Shown: positions 35,641-45,878, counted from the stretch's first letter. The stretch is 64,000 nucleotides of DNA from Lactonifactor sp050944855 (GCA_050944855.1 JBMNRU010000003.1:124001-188000), one strand, 5' to 3'. Translations and numbers: made by a program. The notes: generated by a model not told the origin, from the sequence alone.

Positions 35641-37569
35641 CTATTCAGTCATTACTGATGGAAACAATGTAGTATCCGTATGCGGAATAAAGCATGCCGC
35701 AACAAACTCATCCATATAGGTGGGAACTGCACTTAATTCCAGATATGTCATATTGGATGCCAATTGATAGCATTTCTTTTCTGCTTCTTTGGATAACAGC
35801 ATATTATAGGCTCCGGTAAGGGAAGAATTGCCGATATAATGGAATTTTTCAAGAGGAATATCCGGGAACATACCAATTCCGACAGCGTTTTTCATATTAA
35901 TCCCGCTTCCGATTCCACCGGCTACATATACGTCGTCAATCATACTGATATCAAAGTCCAAAGAATTCAGCATCGTCTGAATTGCTGAAAAAATAGCGCC
36001 TTTTGCACGGATAAAGTTATCAATATCTGTTTCTGTGATTTCAATATCCTTCACAGATGCTGCCTCTTCCTGAAATGCCAGAACATAGCTTCCTGTACCG
36101 TACTTGTCATGGCGAACACGGCGTCCCTCACGGACAAATTTACCTTTTGGATTAATGATTCCCGTCTTAAATAATTCACAGATCACATCAATAATACCGG
36201 ATCCGCAAAGTCCGATGGGCTTCTCATCCTCATCACCGATAATTTCGAAGGAAGGTTCCATCGTTTCTTTGTCAATGACACAGGCTTCAATCGCACCGTC
36301 CATGGCACGCATGCCGCAGCTGATATCGCCGCCCTCAAAAGCCGGTCCCGCAGAACAAGCACAGCTCATCAGAAATTCAGAATTACCAAATACCAATTCC
36401 CCATTGGTGCCCAGGTCAATAAATAAAGAGAATTCCGGGCGATTCCAGAGCATACTGACTAAGGTACCTGCAGTAATATCACCGCCTACGTAACTTCCGA
36501 TGTTAGGAGCAATGATAATATGTGCATCCGGATGAATTCGGATCGCAATATCGGAGGCATATAAAGAATTCGTTTTAAAGAAGGTTGGAATATAGGGTTC
36601 CATACGAATCGGATCCCCTTCCATTCCTGCCAGAAGATGATTCATGGTCGTATTCGCGGCAACGCACATACGATAAATATTCATCGGATTGATTTTATTG
36701 GCATGACACATCTGCTGAATTAATGGATTCAAAGTCTCATCAATAATTGCGCTCTGAAGCTTATCAGCGCCTCCCGGCTTCATGGATTCAATAATACGGT
36801 TGATCACATCCGCTCCATAACGGATCTGACCGTTGCCGGCGGAACCTTTCCCCACAATCTCACCGGTTAACATGTTAACAATAATCGCCGATACGGTGGT
36901 AGTACCAATATCCACGGCCAGCCCCCCAACAAATACCTCCGTATCCTTGGGGAATATATCATATACAAAGACAGCTTCGTTATGCCGCCCAATGACTGCC
37001 TGTACTTCAAAATCACTGGAGCGAAAAGTCCCTGCCATTTTTTTCAACACAGTATAAGGCACGCGTACTTTTTGCATGCCGGTTGCTTTTTTCACAGCAC
37101 GGCTGAATCTTTCATTATCCGGCATTGTATCATCTAATGTCGGTTCTGCCATCGCTACTGTGATCACCTGCAGATCATTTTTCATAGAGATTCCTGCATT
37201 CTCGATATCCGCTTTAGCATGTTCAAAAATAGCAATCTCATCTTTCGAACTTAAATCTGCAACCTTCATTCTGCTTCTGTAAGCAGAAGCAATGTCCGGT
37301 ACTTCTACCGCCACTTCACCAATGATCTTACTTGCGCAGGCAAGTCTCCATCCCTGTGCATATTCTTCATCCGAGATATGGCTTGATTTTTTGGAGTCTA
37401 CTTCTCCATCTACTAACTTTACTCTGCACTTACCACAGGAAACATTACCAGAACAAGGAGCATCTATTGCTACATTGGCTTTTCTCGCTACTTCCAATAA
37501 ATTTTCTCCCTCTGTAGCAAAGGTTGTGACGTCATCACGATCCGCAAACCTAAAAGTCACTCGATACAT
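35641..37569 (-). CDS. acsV: Corrinoid reductive activation protein (AcsV/RACo-like)
   Basis: Reactivates the corrinoid protein when its cobalt is oxidised, using ATP. N-terminal [2Fe-2S] ferredoxin-like domain with 'CSGNVSCGKCRVKL' and a fourth Cys in 'WRLACAS'; a middle linker; then an ASKHA-type ATPase domain with 'LAVDIGTTTVSAI' near residue 222, 'FIDLGTNGELV', and 'YVAGGIGSGI'. 642 residues, as expected. It lies in the acs cluster after acsE. Confidence 0.93.
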   Translation of the reverse strand: MYRVTFRFADRDDVTTFATEGENLLEVARKANVAIDAPCSGNVSCGKCRVKLVDGEVDSKKSSHISDEEYAQGWRLACASKIIGEVAVEVPDIASAYRSRMKVADLSSKDEIAIFEHAKADIENAGISMKNDLQVITVAMAEPTLDDTMPDNERFSRAVKKATGMQKVRVPYTVLKKMAGTFRSSDFEVQAVIGRHNEAVFVYDIFPKDTEVFVGGLAVDIGTTTVSAIIVNMLTGEIVGKGSAGNGQIRYGADVINRIIESMKPGGADKLQSAIIDETLNPLIQQMCHANKINPMNIYRMCVAANTTMNHLLAGMEGDPIRMEPYIPTFFKTNSLYASDIAIRIHPDAHIIIAPNIGSYVGGDITAGTLVSMLWNRPEFSLFIDLGTNGELVFGNSEFLMSCACSAGPAFEGGDISCGMRAMDGAIEACVIDKETMEPSFEIIGDEDEKPIGLCGSGIIDVICELFKTGIINPKGKFVREGRRVRHDKYGTGSYVLAFQEEAASVKDIEITETDIDNFIRAKGAIFSAIQTMLNSLDFDISMIDDVYVAGGIGSGINMKNAVGIGMFPDIPLEKFHYIGNSSLTGAYNMLLSKEAEKKCYQLASNMTYLELSAVPTYMDEFVAACFIPHTDTTLFPSVMTE

Positions 37570-37610
37570 AGATTTTCCCTTTCTCTTCTTATATTCGTAG
37601 TTTTAAAAAT

Positions 37611-37636
37611 ACGCTCCGGCGGCAATGCCGGAGCGT
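37611..37636 (-). terminator. Terminator-like hairpin between acsE and acsV
   Basis: Perfect 10-bp stem ACGCTCCGGC/GCCGGAGCGT with a 6-base loop, followed on the minus strand by ATTTTTAAAA. Strong enough to end most transcripts. Confidence 0.8.
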
Positions 37637-37669
37637 ACCCGATTTCAATACTTATCTCTTACCGGCTGT

Positions 37670-38455
37670 TTACAGTTCCAGATAAGAATCTGCATATAAT
37701 GTATTGTTTTTGAATACATCACAAGATTTAATTGTTTCCATTAAACGTAAATCACATGGATTTACAATAGCAGATGTTAAGCCCTGCATCATACACATAG
37801 CTACCAAAGCAGAGTCCATGATCGGTCTGATGTTTTTCGGCATACCGTTGGAGTTATTGGAAAGACCACCGGTAGAATTCAGACCCATGTCGCTGAACAT
37901 TTTAATTGCTTCCAGAACTTCCATCTGTTTGTCCTGCATACCTTTTACTACGATAAATAATGGATCAAACCATAAGTCTGTTGCTTCCATGCCTAACATT
38001 AAACCATGCTCTAACATATTCTGGCAATGTACCATACGCTCATCATTATCTGCTGCAATTGGTCCGTTGGAGCAAAGAGCAACAACGATAGCATCATTAG
38101 CTGCTGCCAGATCAATATAGCTGATTCTGTCACCAGCATCTGCAGAGTTAACGATTGGTTTTCCTTTTGCTCTGTTATATACAGCAATACCGGCTTCGAT
38201 AGCAGCTTTATTCGCTGTATCCAGTGCCAGAGGAACATTGTCAAAATTTTCCTGCAGTAACTGAACTGCCCACTGCATTAATTCCGGTCCATCGTTTTCA
38301 GCAGGTCCGATATTTACGTCAAGGTATGTAGCACCAGCATCCAGCTGTTCTTTTGCTCTTTTTAAGATAGCTTCTGGATTTCTTGTTGCCATAGCTTCAC
38401 GAATTGCAGGTGAGATACAATGAATTCTTTCACCGATTGTTACAAATTTTGCCAT
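37670..38455 (-). CDS. acsE: Methyl-THF:corrinoid protein methyltransferase
   Basis: Moves the methyl group from methyl-THF to the cobalt of the corrinoid iron-sulfur protein. A 261-residue TIM-barrel pterin-binding enzyme with 'TIGERIHCISPAIREAM', 'GATYLDVNIGP', 'PLALDTAN' and 'VVKGMQ' blocks typical of AcsE. Length matches the family. Flanked by terminator-like hairpins on both sides. Confidence 0.95.
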   Translation of the reverse strand: MAKFVTIGERIHCISPAIREAMATRNPEAILKRAKEQLDAGATYLDVNIGPAENDGPELMQWAVQLLQENFDNVPLALDTANKAAIEAGIAVYNRAKGKPIVNSADAGDRISYIDLAAANDAIVVALCSNGPIAADNDERMVHCQNMLEHGLMLGMEATDLWFDPLFIVVKGMQDKQMEVLEAIKMFSDMGLNSTGGLSNNSNGMPKNIRPIMDSALVAMCMMQGLTSAIVNPCDLRLMETIKSCDVFKNNTLYADSYLEL

Positions 38456-38487
38456 ATTCGTTCTCCTTTATACATTATTTTATAAAA

Positions 38488-38516
38488 AGGGCAGTCACTG
38501 GAACTGGTGCTGCCCT
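38488..38516 (-). terminator. Terminator-like hairpin between acsC and acsE
   Basis: AGGGCAG/CTGCCCT arms (38488-38494 and 38510-38516) enclose a second short stem (CAC/GTG), followed on the minus strand by TTTTTATAAAA. Confidence 0.8.
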
Positions 38517-38553
38517 CTATTAGTTTTTCCTTTACGTCTTTATCAGACGGAAA

Positions 38554-39900
38554 TTATGCATTCATATCTTTTAAGAATTTTACTAATTCTACAGCTTCAC
38601 GCGGACCAACAATGATCTCCCATCCTGGTAATTTTGCTTCGATATCACCCTTTAATACAGCAACTTTACCTGGAATTACCAGTTTTCTGCATGCAATCTT
38701 ATCTTCAACCTGCTCAGCGATAAACTTAGCTACGGATGTAGAAGATAATTTGCCGGCAGCCCAGGCTGTTAATACAGATAATCCGCCTGCATCGCTGATC
38801 AACAGATTACAAGGAACACCGGAACGCTCTAACTCACCGGAAACAACAAAGTATGTAAGAGCAAAGTCTACTGTTGTTAAGCAGATAGAGTTTTCATCCG
38901 CACCGTTAATTGGGTAAATACCCGGCTCAACTTTCATTGGCTTCTGAGGATCTGTAAATACGTTCTGTCTTAAGCCGAACAATGGCAGCGCTTCTGCATA
39001 TCCCAGTTCTTCGCAAACAACGATAGAACCATATTTTACAGTAAACAGGGACAGTAATGCCTGCTGCATATATTTATCGCCGCGAGCTAATTTAGCTACA
39101 TTAACGATAGATGGGTAGCCAAATGTTCTGTCTTCATTTTTAAGAGCAGCACGTCTAACCTGAACTGCATTTGCAAATGCTTCTTTGATAGAAGCTACAC
39201 CGGCATCGATCATCAGATTTTTGTTGCCTAATTTTTCAAGAGCTGCAACTGTGTCATGCAGTTCATCCAGATTTGCTCCGGATACGCCAAGAACAACGCC
39301 TGCTTCTGTAGCAACGGCATTCATAGCCTCATAGTTAGAAGCATTTGCACCGTTTAATACAGGTTTGCTGTCTTTGCATACTGCTAAAGCAGCTTTTGCA
39401 GCTTCTACATCGTCACAGCCTAATACTAATGTTCTGTTTAAAGCTGCAGCCTTCTCAACAACAGCTACATATTTATCAACACCTGAATCTGCACAGTAGT
39501 CTACATAGATCATTTCTACATGCATATGCTCGCCGATACGATCGTAAGAAACCTTCTGAAGGGAAGCTAACTTCTCTTCCAATACAGCATCATCCATGCA
39601 GTTGCAGATTTCTACAGCATAACGTGTTCTGCTGACAAAGGTTTTCTCATGTCTGTAAAGAACTGTTTCTCCGCCTAATGTATATTCATTTTCGCCGGCA
39701 CCAACTTTGACCGTCTTCATTGGAGGAGCTGTAGCCTCAGATAACTGAGCCAGTGCTTCTTCTGACATATGCGGACAAGCGGAAATATCCATAGCACCCT
39801 GAGCAACTTTCATAGCAAAAGCCATACATGTAGGACAACCGCACTCTTTACAGTTCGTTTTTGGTGTCATTTTAAATATTTGAATACCATTTAAAGCCAT
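38554..39900 (-). CDS. acsC: Corrinoid iron-sulfur protein large subunit
   Basis: Large subunit of CoFeSP, which carries the methyl group to acetyl-CoA synthase. The N-terminal [4Fe-4S] domain has 'CKECGCPTCMAFAMKV' near residue 17 plus a fourth Cys at 'ISACPHMS'. A TIM barrel and C-terminal corrinoid domain follow ('DAGGLSVLTAWAAGKL'). 448 residues, as expected. Follows acsD by 26 bases. Confidence 0.96.
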   Translation of the reverse strand: MALNGIQIFKMTPKTNCKECGCPTCMAFAMKVAQGAMDISACPHMSEEALAQLSEATAPPMKTVKVGAGENEYTLGGETVLYRHEKTFVSRTRYAVEICNCMDDAVLEEKLASLQKVSYDRIGEHMHVEMIYVDYCADSGVDKYVAVVEKAAALNRTLVLGCDDVEAAKAALAVCKDSKPVLNGANASNYEAMNAVATEAGVVLGVSGANLDELHDTVAALEKLGNKNLMIDAGVASIKEAFANAVQVRRAALKNEDRTFGYPSIVNVAKLARGDKYMQQALLSLFTVKYGSIVVCEELGYAEALPLFGLRQNVFTDPQKPMKVEPGIYPINGADENSICLTTVDFALTYFVVSGELERSGVPCNLLISDAGGLSVLTAWAAGKLSSTSVAKFIAEQVEDKIACRKLVIPGKVAVLKGDIEAKLPGWEIIVGPREAVELVKFLKDMNA

Positions 39901-39926
39901 AATCTTTTATCCTCCTATTTCTACAA

Positions 39927-40823
39927 TTACATTAATTCTTTAATCATTTTTGAAATGGTTGCAACTGACTGAGGATGTCTTAAGATAACAGCGTTAGAAC
40001 CAGATGCAAGATCTGCTGCGGCTGTCATGATTTCCATAGCGATTCCTCTTTCTTCCTGTGGACCCCATTCAGGCATGTCTTCTTCGGAAGCAACAGATTC
40101 CTTTACAGACCATGCATCACCAGCCACCGGTGTTACGATAGGCATCTGAAGGGTAGCATCACCCTGAGATAAAGCAGCTGCCTTAATTCTGTCCATTGTA
40201 GAAACTACATATTCATAACCGTAACCGGCTGCTGCTGTACCAACGTTCATAACAACAGAAGCAGGTTTCACACCTAACTGTGTAAGCACTACATTTAACT
40301 GTTTTGCAAGGTTGATATCTACTGCAGATTCAGCACCTAATTTCTGTTCATAAGCCAGGCCTACTGCCGCACCTACTGTTTTGTAATCTTCTTCTCTTGC
40401 AGACATGATCAGAGCGTTTTTGCCCTGTAAAGCTTCTGCTACTTTTGGCAATAATGCACTGTCTTTTTCCACATTTTTAGAACCTTCCACTACGATTGGA
40501 GCTGTGACAGCTTCCGCAACCGCTTTTACTACCTCAACTAATTCTTCGACTGATTTGTCTGCACCGTTTGGATCTCCGCCTTCCAAACTTAAACAGATAA
40601 AATCCGCACCTTCTGTAGCCTCAGCCTTCTTAGCGGCCTCAACTACATCTGCCTCCATGTCGGAAACCAAAATACCAACCTTGGGAGCATTTTCAATCGG
40701 ATCATCAAAAGTATACAGAGGGAATACACATTCTCCTCCTAATTTGATTGCTTTTTCTCCGCATCCAATTTCAACAGTATTAATAGCTGCGTTGAATTTT
40801 TGTGGTTTGTGATTAAACGGCAT
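39927..40823 (-). CDS. acsD: Corrinoid iron-sulfur protein small subunit
   Basis: Small TIM-barrel subunit of CoFeSP. Start 'MPFNHKPQKFNAAINTVEIG' and 'SLEGGDPNGADKS' are family blocks. 298 residues. The start at 40823 was chosen because AGGAGG lies 9 bases upstream; an earlier in-frame Met extends into the promoter region. It has its own predicted promoter (40895-40923) after a terminator that closes acsB. Confidence 0.95.
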   Translation of the reverse strand: MPFNHKPQKFNAAINTVEIGCGEKAIKLGGECVFPLYTFDDPIENAPKVGILVSDMEADVVEAAKKAEATEGADFICLSLEGGDPNGADKSVEELVEVVKAVAEAVTAPIVVEGSKNVEKDSALLPKVAEALQGKNALIMSAREEDYKTVGAAVGLAYEQKLGAESAVDINLAKQLNVVLTQLGVKPASVVMNVGTAAAGYGYEYVVSTMDRIKAAALSQGDATLQMPIVTPVAGDAWSVKESVASEEDMPEWGPQEERGIAMEIMTAAADLASGSNAVILRHPQSVATISKMIKELM

Positions 40824-40894
40824 TCTAATGAGCCTCCTTCTTATAATTTTCATGTGCCAATCCGAGGAAATGCACACATTTATAACATACTTTT

Positions 40895-40923
40895 ATTATA
40901 CTACACGCCTGACTTTATTTACA
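40895..40923 (-). promoter_or_regulatory. Predicted internal promoter of acsD-acsC
   Basis: On the minus strand TGTAAA (40918-40923), 17-base spacer, TATAAT (40895-40900). The -10 is perfect and the -35 is weak. It lies right after the terminator at 40943-40980. Confidence 0.6.
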
Positions 40924-40942
40924 GTATTTTCCGCAAAAAATC

Positions 40943-40980
40943 AGACTGTTTTCCATGAGATTTTGCATCAAAAACAGTCT
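40943..40980 (-). terminator. Rho-independent terminator downstream of acsB
   Basis: Perfect 10-bp arms AGACTGTTTT/AAAACAGTCT (40943-40952 and 40971-40980). On the minus strand the hairpin is followed by GATTTTTTGC, giving six T residues. Confidence 0.75.
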
Positions 40981-40984
40981 TCAC

Positions 40985-41017
40985 GGCATTAGCATCCAAC
41001 GAGCAGATGCTAATGCC
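40985..41017 (-). terminator. Stable hairpin just after the acsB stop
   Basis: Perfect 12-bp stem GGCATTAGCATC/GATGCTAATGCC with a 9-base loop, directly upstream of the second hairpin. It may protect the acsB mRNA 3' end. Confidence 0.6.
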
Positions 41018-41042
41018 TGAAAACCTATATAGCCAGTAATAA

Positions 41043-43172
41043 TTACATCATTGGTTCCATGCCTAATGCAGGATGACCTTTTTCTGTTAAGAATGCCAGC
41101 AATGTCTCCGGATCTTCTGCAACGGTCTCATCACCGATCATATCCGTAAAGTTTTCAATTCCATATAATTCCTTTGCTGTCGCATTCAGTTTATCAGCAA
41201 CGGTTTCCTTCAGTTCTTTTGGCATCCATACAATACGCTCTACGCCGCCTTCTGCCTTCATGAACTTCTTAGAAGCAATGAAGTGTTTGCCGTGTCCCAT
41301 GAAACCAGGAGTCTGCACACCACCGCCTGTCATAGAAGCCAGTTCCGGGAAGGTCATACCAAGTGGTGTCATACCTGCATATTCACGGTTAGCAATGATT
41401 ACACCATTGGAGAATGGCTCGATACCACAGATACATTCGAAACATCCGCAGGATGTCATAGGATCTTCCATGATAGAATACAGAGTAACTTTTTCCAGAG
41501 CGCCCATGGAGTACAGTTTTACGGCTTCATTAACATCTTCATAAGCACCTGTTCTCTCATCGATCAGTCTTTCCTTTGTGATAACCTGACATGGGCCATT
41601 TGGATCCAGTTCATTGGTAGCTTTTGCATCTAACCATGAAACGGCACCACACAGACCAAGTCTTTCCGGTGTAACCACACATACGTGGGATGGAGAAAAT
41701 GCCTGGCAAAGGATACAGCTGTAGTATACGTCTACAGATTCATCTGTCAGAGTGGACAGACGGTCATCACGTTTATCAAATGCCGGAATTGCCAGTTCAT
41801 GACGAAGTTTTGTACAATCTTCTGCGTTTGTGTAAATCTTAACCTGACATTTATCAACAACAGCATCGTAATCGCTCTTGATTTTTGCATAAAGCACTTC
41901 ACCGATATGTTTTGCGGTAAATCCTGCTTCGTAAGCCTCTTTGCTGATACGGATACGGATCATATCACGCTGTCCTGTATGCATAACACCTTCAATACAG
42001 TTTATGTAGCTGTGGAATTTACGCTCGAATACCGGCTCAAAGTCAGAGTTCATGTTCTTGCCGGCAACTTCTACCACGTAACCGATAGACTGTTTGCTTC
42101 CCACTGGGAATTCGTCAATATCCGGTCCGATCAGTTCGATCTTATGATCTTCTACTTCCGAAACGTCCTTCGTCTGTACAAGCTCGAAACAGTCTACACG
42201 GGAACCATCAAATTCTACCTGCATGTCGCCACGACGGATAATCTCACCTTCAAAAGCAGTTGCAAATGCAACAGGGATATCAATGTTGGTAATTTTAATC
42301 TTGATGCCACGGGCTTCACGTGAAATTTCATTCCATTTGGAAATATCTTCGAATTTGATTAAGCTCTTTGGTACGGATGGTGTATATTCCATATCGTTTG
42401 TTACAACCGGATAACCATAGTAAATAGCGCCGGCACCGCAGGCAACGGTCAGATCATCCAGTGGAGCAAATGCATTTACAACCGCACGGATTCTTTCCCA
42501 TGTATATTTCTGAAGAGCCTCTTTATCGCCAGGAGTTACATTACCGAAGATCATAGCTGCTCTGTTTGCAAAAGATACAATATGTGCTACTGCAGAGATT
42601 TCATCTCCCATAGGAACAACACGTACAGGGAAACCTGTCTTGTAGCCAGCTTCCGCGATCTGCTTGCCGCTTTCACCAACTAAAACTACGAAGATACCCT
42701 GAGACTGATAGCTCTTAACCAGATCTACTGCTTCCTGTGTTGTTGGAGCCTTGCCGATAATAACAGCAACACCAGGCATATCAAAGGTTACCAGCGGAAC
42801 ACCCAGTTCACGAATCTTCGCATCAGAGAAATGTCCTTCGTATGGAAGTTCGTATGGATTTGCACCGTCAATATATTTTAATGCTTCAATAATTTCTGCT
42901 GCAAGAACTGTTGCAACACCAGATTTAAAACCGGAATCCAGACGTCTTTCTCTTGGCATCTGGCTCTTGATATATTTCAGAGCTTCTTTCATATCTGCAA
43001 GAGTGTTGATCTTTATTCCTGTTTCTGCATAGTAACATGCCAGGCTGTAAGCGGTATCCGGAAAACCTACTGCCTTGTCTTCGCCAAATTTAGCGATGGC
43101 AGCGTCCAGATCGGCTACTGCTCTGTTGTACATTTTATCACTACCGTTAAATACTATATCAAATAATAACAC
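41043..43172 (-). CDS. acsB: Acetyl-CoA synthase catalytic subunit
   Basis: ACS joins CO, the methyl group and CoA into acetyl-CoA at the nickel A-cluster. A-cluster ligands are visible: 'CILCQAF' with later Cys in 'HVCVV' and 'LGLCGA', and the CGC peptide holding the distal nickel in 'SCGCFECICG'. About 709 residues, near the usual 700-730. A GTG at 43172 fits best: GGAGG is 7 bases upstream, while the ATG at 43178 is only one base from that site. Starts 14 bases after cooC. Confidence 0.96.
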   Translation of the reverse strand: MLLFDIVFNGSDKMYNRAVADLDAAIAKFGEDKAVGFPDTAYSLACYYAETGIKINTLADMKEALKYIKSQMPRERRLDSGFKSGVATVLAAEIIEALKYIDGANPYELPYEGHFSDAKIRELGVPLVTFDMPGVAVIIGKAPTTQEAVDLVKSYQSQGIFVVLVGESGKQIAEAGYKTGFPVRVVPMGDEISAVAHIVSFANRAAMIFGNVTPGDKEALQKYTWERIRAVVNAFAPLDDLTVACGAGAIYYGYPVVTNDMEYTPSVPKSLIKFEDISKWNEISREARGIKIKITNIDIPVAFATAFEGEIIRRGDMQVEFDGSRVDCFELVQTKDVSEVEDHKIELIGPDIDEFPVGSKQSIGYVVEVAGKNMNSDFEPVFERKFHSYINCIEGVMHTGQRDMIRIRISKEAYEAGFTAKHIGEVLYAKIKSDYDAVVDKCQVKIYTNAEDCTKLRHELAIPAFDKRDDRLSTLTDESVDVYYSCILCQAFSPSHVCVVTPERLGLCGAVSWLDAKATNELDPNGPCQVITKERLIDERTGAYEDVNEAVKLYSMGALEKVTLYSIMEDPMTSCGCFECICGIEPFSNGVIIANREYAGMTPLGMTFPELASMTGGGVQTPGFMGHGKHFIASKKFMKAEGGVERIVWMPKELKETVADKLNATAKELYGIENFTDMIGDETVAEDPETLLAFLTEKGHPALGMEPMM

Positions 43173-43186
43173 TGTCATACCTCCAT

Positions 43187-43957
43187 TCAGATCATTGATT
43201 GATCTATTTTTTCTTTGATTTGCTTTATTTCATTCGTTGCAATTTCGCTGAAATCATACGGGGACTTGCCCTGACGATCTGCATCGATCACTTCTTCGTT
43301 ATAATGAATAAACCCCAGTAAATCTTCCGCCGGTATTTTGCTGCGGATATATTCCTCATCCTCCGCGCTTCTTACCTTATTGGCTACCACATTTACCTGA
43401 TGAACTCCCAGGTCATCCGCAAGACGCTTTACATTTTTATATGTCTGAACGCTTCTCGCGCCTGGTTCAATTACTACAATAAAACGATCCATTCCCGATG
43501 TTGTTCCGCGGCCAAGATGTTCCAGGCCCGCTTCCATATCCAGGATCACCACATCATTGCTTCTTAAAACCAAATGGTTGATAATTCGTTTCAGCATTAC
43601 ATGTTCCGGACAGACACATCCGCCGCCGCCGGTTTCCACGGTTCCTAAAACGAGCAGTTTCACACCGTTGCAGGTTTTTGCATAGGAATCCGGAATATCA
43701 TCCACTTTGGGATTGATACGGTAAAATTTATTGTCTGCACTGGCTCCGGTTCTTTCTTCCACCAGTCTTCGCATCCTGGAAATAGGGACGATAGAATCCA
43801 ATGTCTCTTCGTCAAATCCCAGAGCAAGCCCGAGATTGGCATCCGGATCCACATCTGCTGCCAGCACGCTTCTTCCTTCATCTGCATAAAGACGGGCCAA
43901 AGTTGCTGCAAAAGTAGTTTTTCCAACACCGCCCTTACCGGTCACTGCAATTTTCAT
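43187..43957 (-). CDS. cooC: CooC/AcsF-type nickel-insertion ATPase (copy 1)
   Basis: MinD-like deviant Walker A ATPase that helps load nickel into CODH or ACS. 'VTGKGGVGKTTFAATLARLY' at the N-terminus, 'AADVDPDANLG', and a Cys pair in 'GGGGCVCPEHVM' that can bind metal between dimer partners. 256 residues. Placed between acsA and acsB; which of the two it serves is not decided by sequence. Confidence 0.92.
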   Translation of the reverse strand: MKIAVTGKGGVGKTTFAATLARLYADEGRSVLAADVDPDANLGLALGFDEETLDSIVPISRMRRLVEERTGASADNKFYRINPKVDDIPDSYAKTCNGVKLLVLGTVETGGGGCVCPEHVMLKRIINHLVLRSNDVVILDMEAGLEHLGRGTTSGMDRFIVVIEPGARSVQTYKNVKRLADDLGVHQVNVVANKVRSAEDEEYIRSKIPAEDLLGFIHYNEEVIDADRQGKSPYDFSEIATNEIKQIKEKIDQSMI

Positions 43958-43985
43958 GTTTATTCATCCTTTCCAGCACTTATCA

Positions 43986-45878
43986 TCAGATACCAAGTGC
44001 TGTTCTCTTATTCTCGATTGCTTCAATCATCATGTCGCCCAGTTTATCAATGTCTGATTCAACAGTATAAGCAGCTTCTACCCAGTCGCGCAGACCGCCT
44101 TTTAACAGGCCGTCAACTTCACTGGAACCTGTAGCATACGGTTCAACACCAAGGAAGGTATCGATACCTGTAGCAACTACATAGTTACCAATAGATACCG
44201 CTTTTTCGGACATCCATTCAGGAGCACATCCAACAAGCGGGATCTGGGAAATGTTCCATCCGGAATCTTTGGCAATTTCAGCTGCAAGAACCATCATACG
44301 GGAAATATCTACACAAGATCCCATATGAAGTACCGGTGGGATATCTACCAATTCACAAACTCTCTTAAGTCCTGCGCCGCAAAGATCTTTTGCACGTTTA
44401 TCCATAAGACCAGCTCTGGCAGCTGCCTGTGCGGAACATCCGGATACAACCAAAATAATATCATTTGCGATCAGTTTCTTCATCAGTTCGATATGAGCTG
44501 CGTCAGGACGGATCTTAGGATTGTTACATCCAACCATAGCTACGGCACCACGAAGAACACCGGATTTCACACAATCAACTAATGGTAATGTGGTTCCTGT
44601 CTTATCAACGAAAGAGTTGGTAACTCCATCCAGCTTATGAATAATTTCTTCAAAGGAGAAACCAACAACAGCCTTCTGTTTCAGATCCGGAATATGTACC
44701 AGCTCCGGTTTACGGTTTTTAAAGTTTTCAATCGCTAATTTTACGATAGCCTTTGCATTTTCTCCGGCTGTCTTTGCATTGAATCGGATAAAATCAGAAT
44801 CCGGCATCTGTGCAATCGGAGATGTGGTAATAAATTTCGTATGGAAACATTTACTCAAAGGACCAAGTGCCGGGAAGATACACTGTACGTCAACTACGAT
44901 TGCCTCGCAGGCACCCGTTAATACAACATTTTCCTGCTGCAGGAAGTTTCCGGCCATAGGAATACCGCGACGCATAGCTACTTCGTTAGATGTACAGCAT
45001 ACACCGGATACGGTAATGCCTTTTGCTCCCATTTCTTTTGCATAAGCGATCATCTCCGGGTCATCTGCATATTCACAGATCATCTCAGACAGAGACGGAT
45101 CATGACCATGTACAACGATATTTACATTTTCAGCAACCAGAACGCCTAAGTTAGCTTCTGTTTCCATTTCCTTCGGAGTACCGAACATAACATCTGAGAA
45201 TTCCGTTCCCATCATGGAACCGCCCCATCCATCAGAAAGACCGCAGCGCAGAGACTGACGAATCAGTGCTTCAGATAAAGAAGAACATCCCATATGAGTC
45301 ATATGTAAAGCCGTTGCAACCTCACGGTCGATAGCACGTGGTTCGATTTCTTCACGAGCCCAGATCTCCTGTGTATGTTCCGGAGCTCTTTTTATGAAAC
45401 GCTGTGTTCCAAACGGTTTACCATATTCCAGAAGAGCTACTTCAGCTACTTCGTGAGCCAGATCATAAATGTCTTTTCCTTCTGTTTCAATGCCCCATTC
45501 TTTGGCAATACGGATCAGTTTTGCAGGATCTTTTACTTTGTAATTTCCGTCTTCTGCTGTCTGATGCAGGGTATGGCAGATCTCACGTCCATGATCGGAA
45601 TGGGTAGCAGAACCACCTGCTGTAAAGTTCAGATAGTTTCTTCCTACGATACCATGCACATCACATCCGCAGATACCTCTCGGTGCCTTTTTGGTGATAC
45701 GGCATGGACCCATAGAACAAAGACGGCAGCAAACGCCCTCTTCACCGAATTTACAGTGAGGCGTCTGATTTTTCACTCGTGCCTGCCAGGTGTCAGCGCC
45801 TACTTTTTCTGCTGTTTCCAAAAGTCTGGCGGTAGCCGCTTCAAATTCTTCTACAGTAGTTAATTTGAATTCACTCAT
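43986..45878 (-). CDS. acsA: Carbon monoxide dehydrogenase catalytic subunit
   Basis: Reversible CO2/CO conversion at the Ni-Fe-S C-cluster, partner of ACS. The N-terminal iron-sulfur region has 'CKFGEEGVCCRLCSMGPCRI' (B/D-cluster Cys pattern) and further 'GICGCDVHG'. C-cluster region blocks include 'VVHGHDPSLSEM', 'VCCTSNE', 'GACEAIVVDVQC' and 'VSGCSAQAAARAGL'. 630 residues, a common size for this subunit. Strong AAGGAGG upstream of the ATG. Confidence 0.97.
   Translation of the reverse strand: MSEFKLTTVEEFEAATARLLETAEKVGADTWQARVKNQTPHCKFGEEGVCCRLCSMGPCRITKKAPRGICGCDVHGIVGRNYLNFTAGGSATHSDHGREICHTLHQTAEDGNYKVKDPAKLIRIAKEWGIETEGKDIYDLAHEVAEVALLEYGKPFGTQRFIKRAPEHTQEIWAREEIEPRAIDREVATALHMTHMGCSSLSEALIRQSLRCGLSDGWGGSMMGTEFSDVMFGTPKEMETEANLGVLVAENVNIVVHGHDPSLSEMICEYADDPEMIAYAKEMGAKGITVSGVCCTSNEVAMRRGIPMAGNFLQQENVVLTGACEAIVVDVQCIFPALGPLSKCFHTKFITTSPIAQMPDSDFIRFNAKTAGENAKAIVKLAIENFKNRKPELVHIPDLKQKAVVGFSFEEIIHKLDGVTNSFVDKTGTTLPLVDCVKSGVLRGAVAMVGCNNPKIRPDAAHIELMKKLIANDIILVVSGCSAQAAARAGLMDKRAKDLCGAGLKRVCELVDIPPVLHMGSCVDISRMMVLAAEIAKDSGWNISQIPLVGCAPEWMSEKAVSIGNYVVATGIDTFLGVEPYATGSSEVDGLLKGGLRDWVEAAYTVESDIDKLGDMMIEAIENKRTALGI

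Noticed and set aside
39927..40877. Upstream start for acsD at 40877
   Set aside because: It would read back into the promoter region, while AGGAGG is well placed for the ATG at 40823.
41685..42323. Plus-strand frame over acsB
   Set aside because: Shadow of acsB; Cys/Phe-rich translation without domain pattern.
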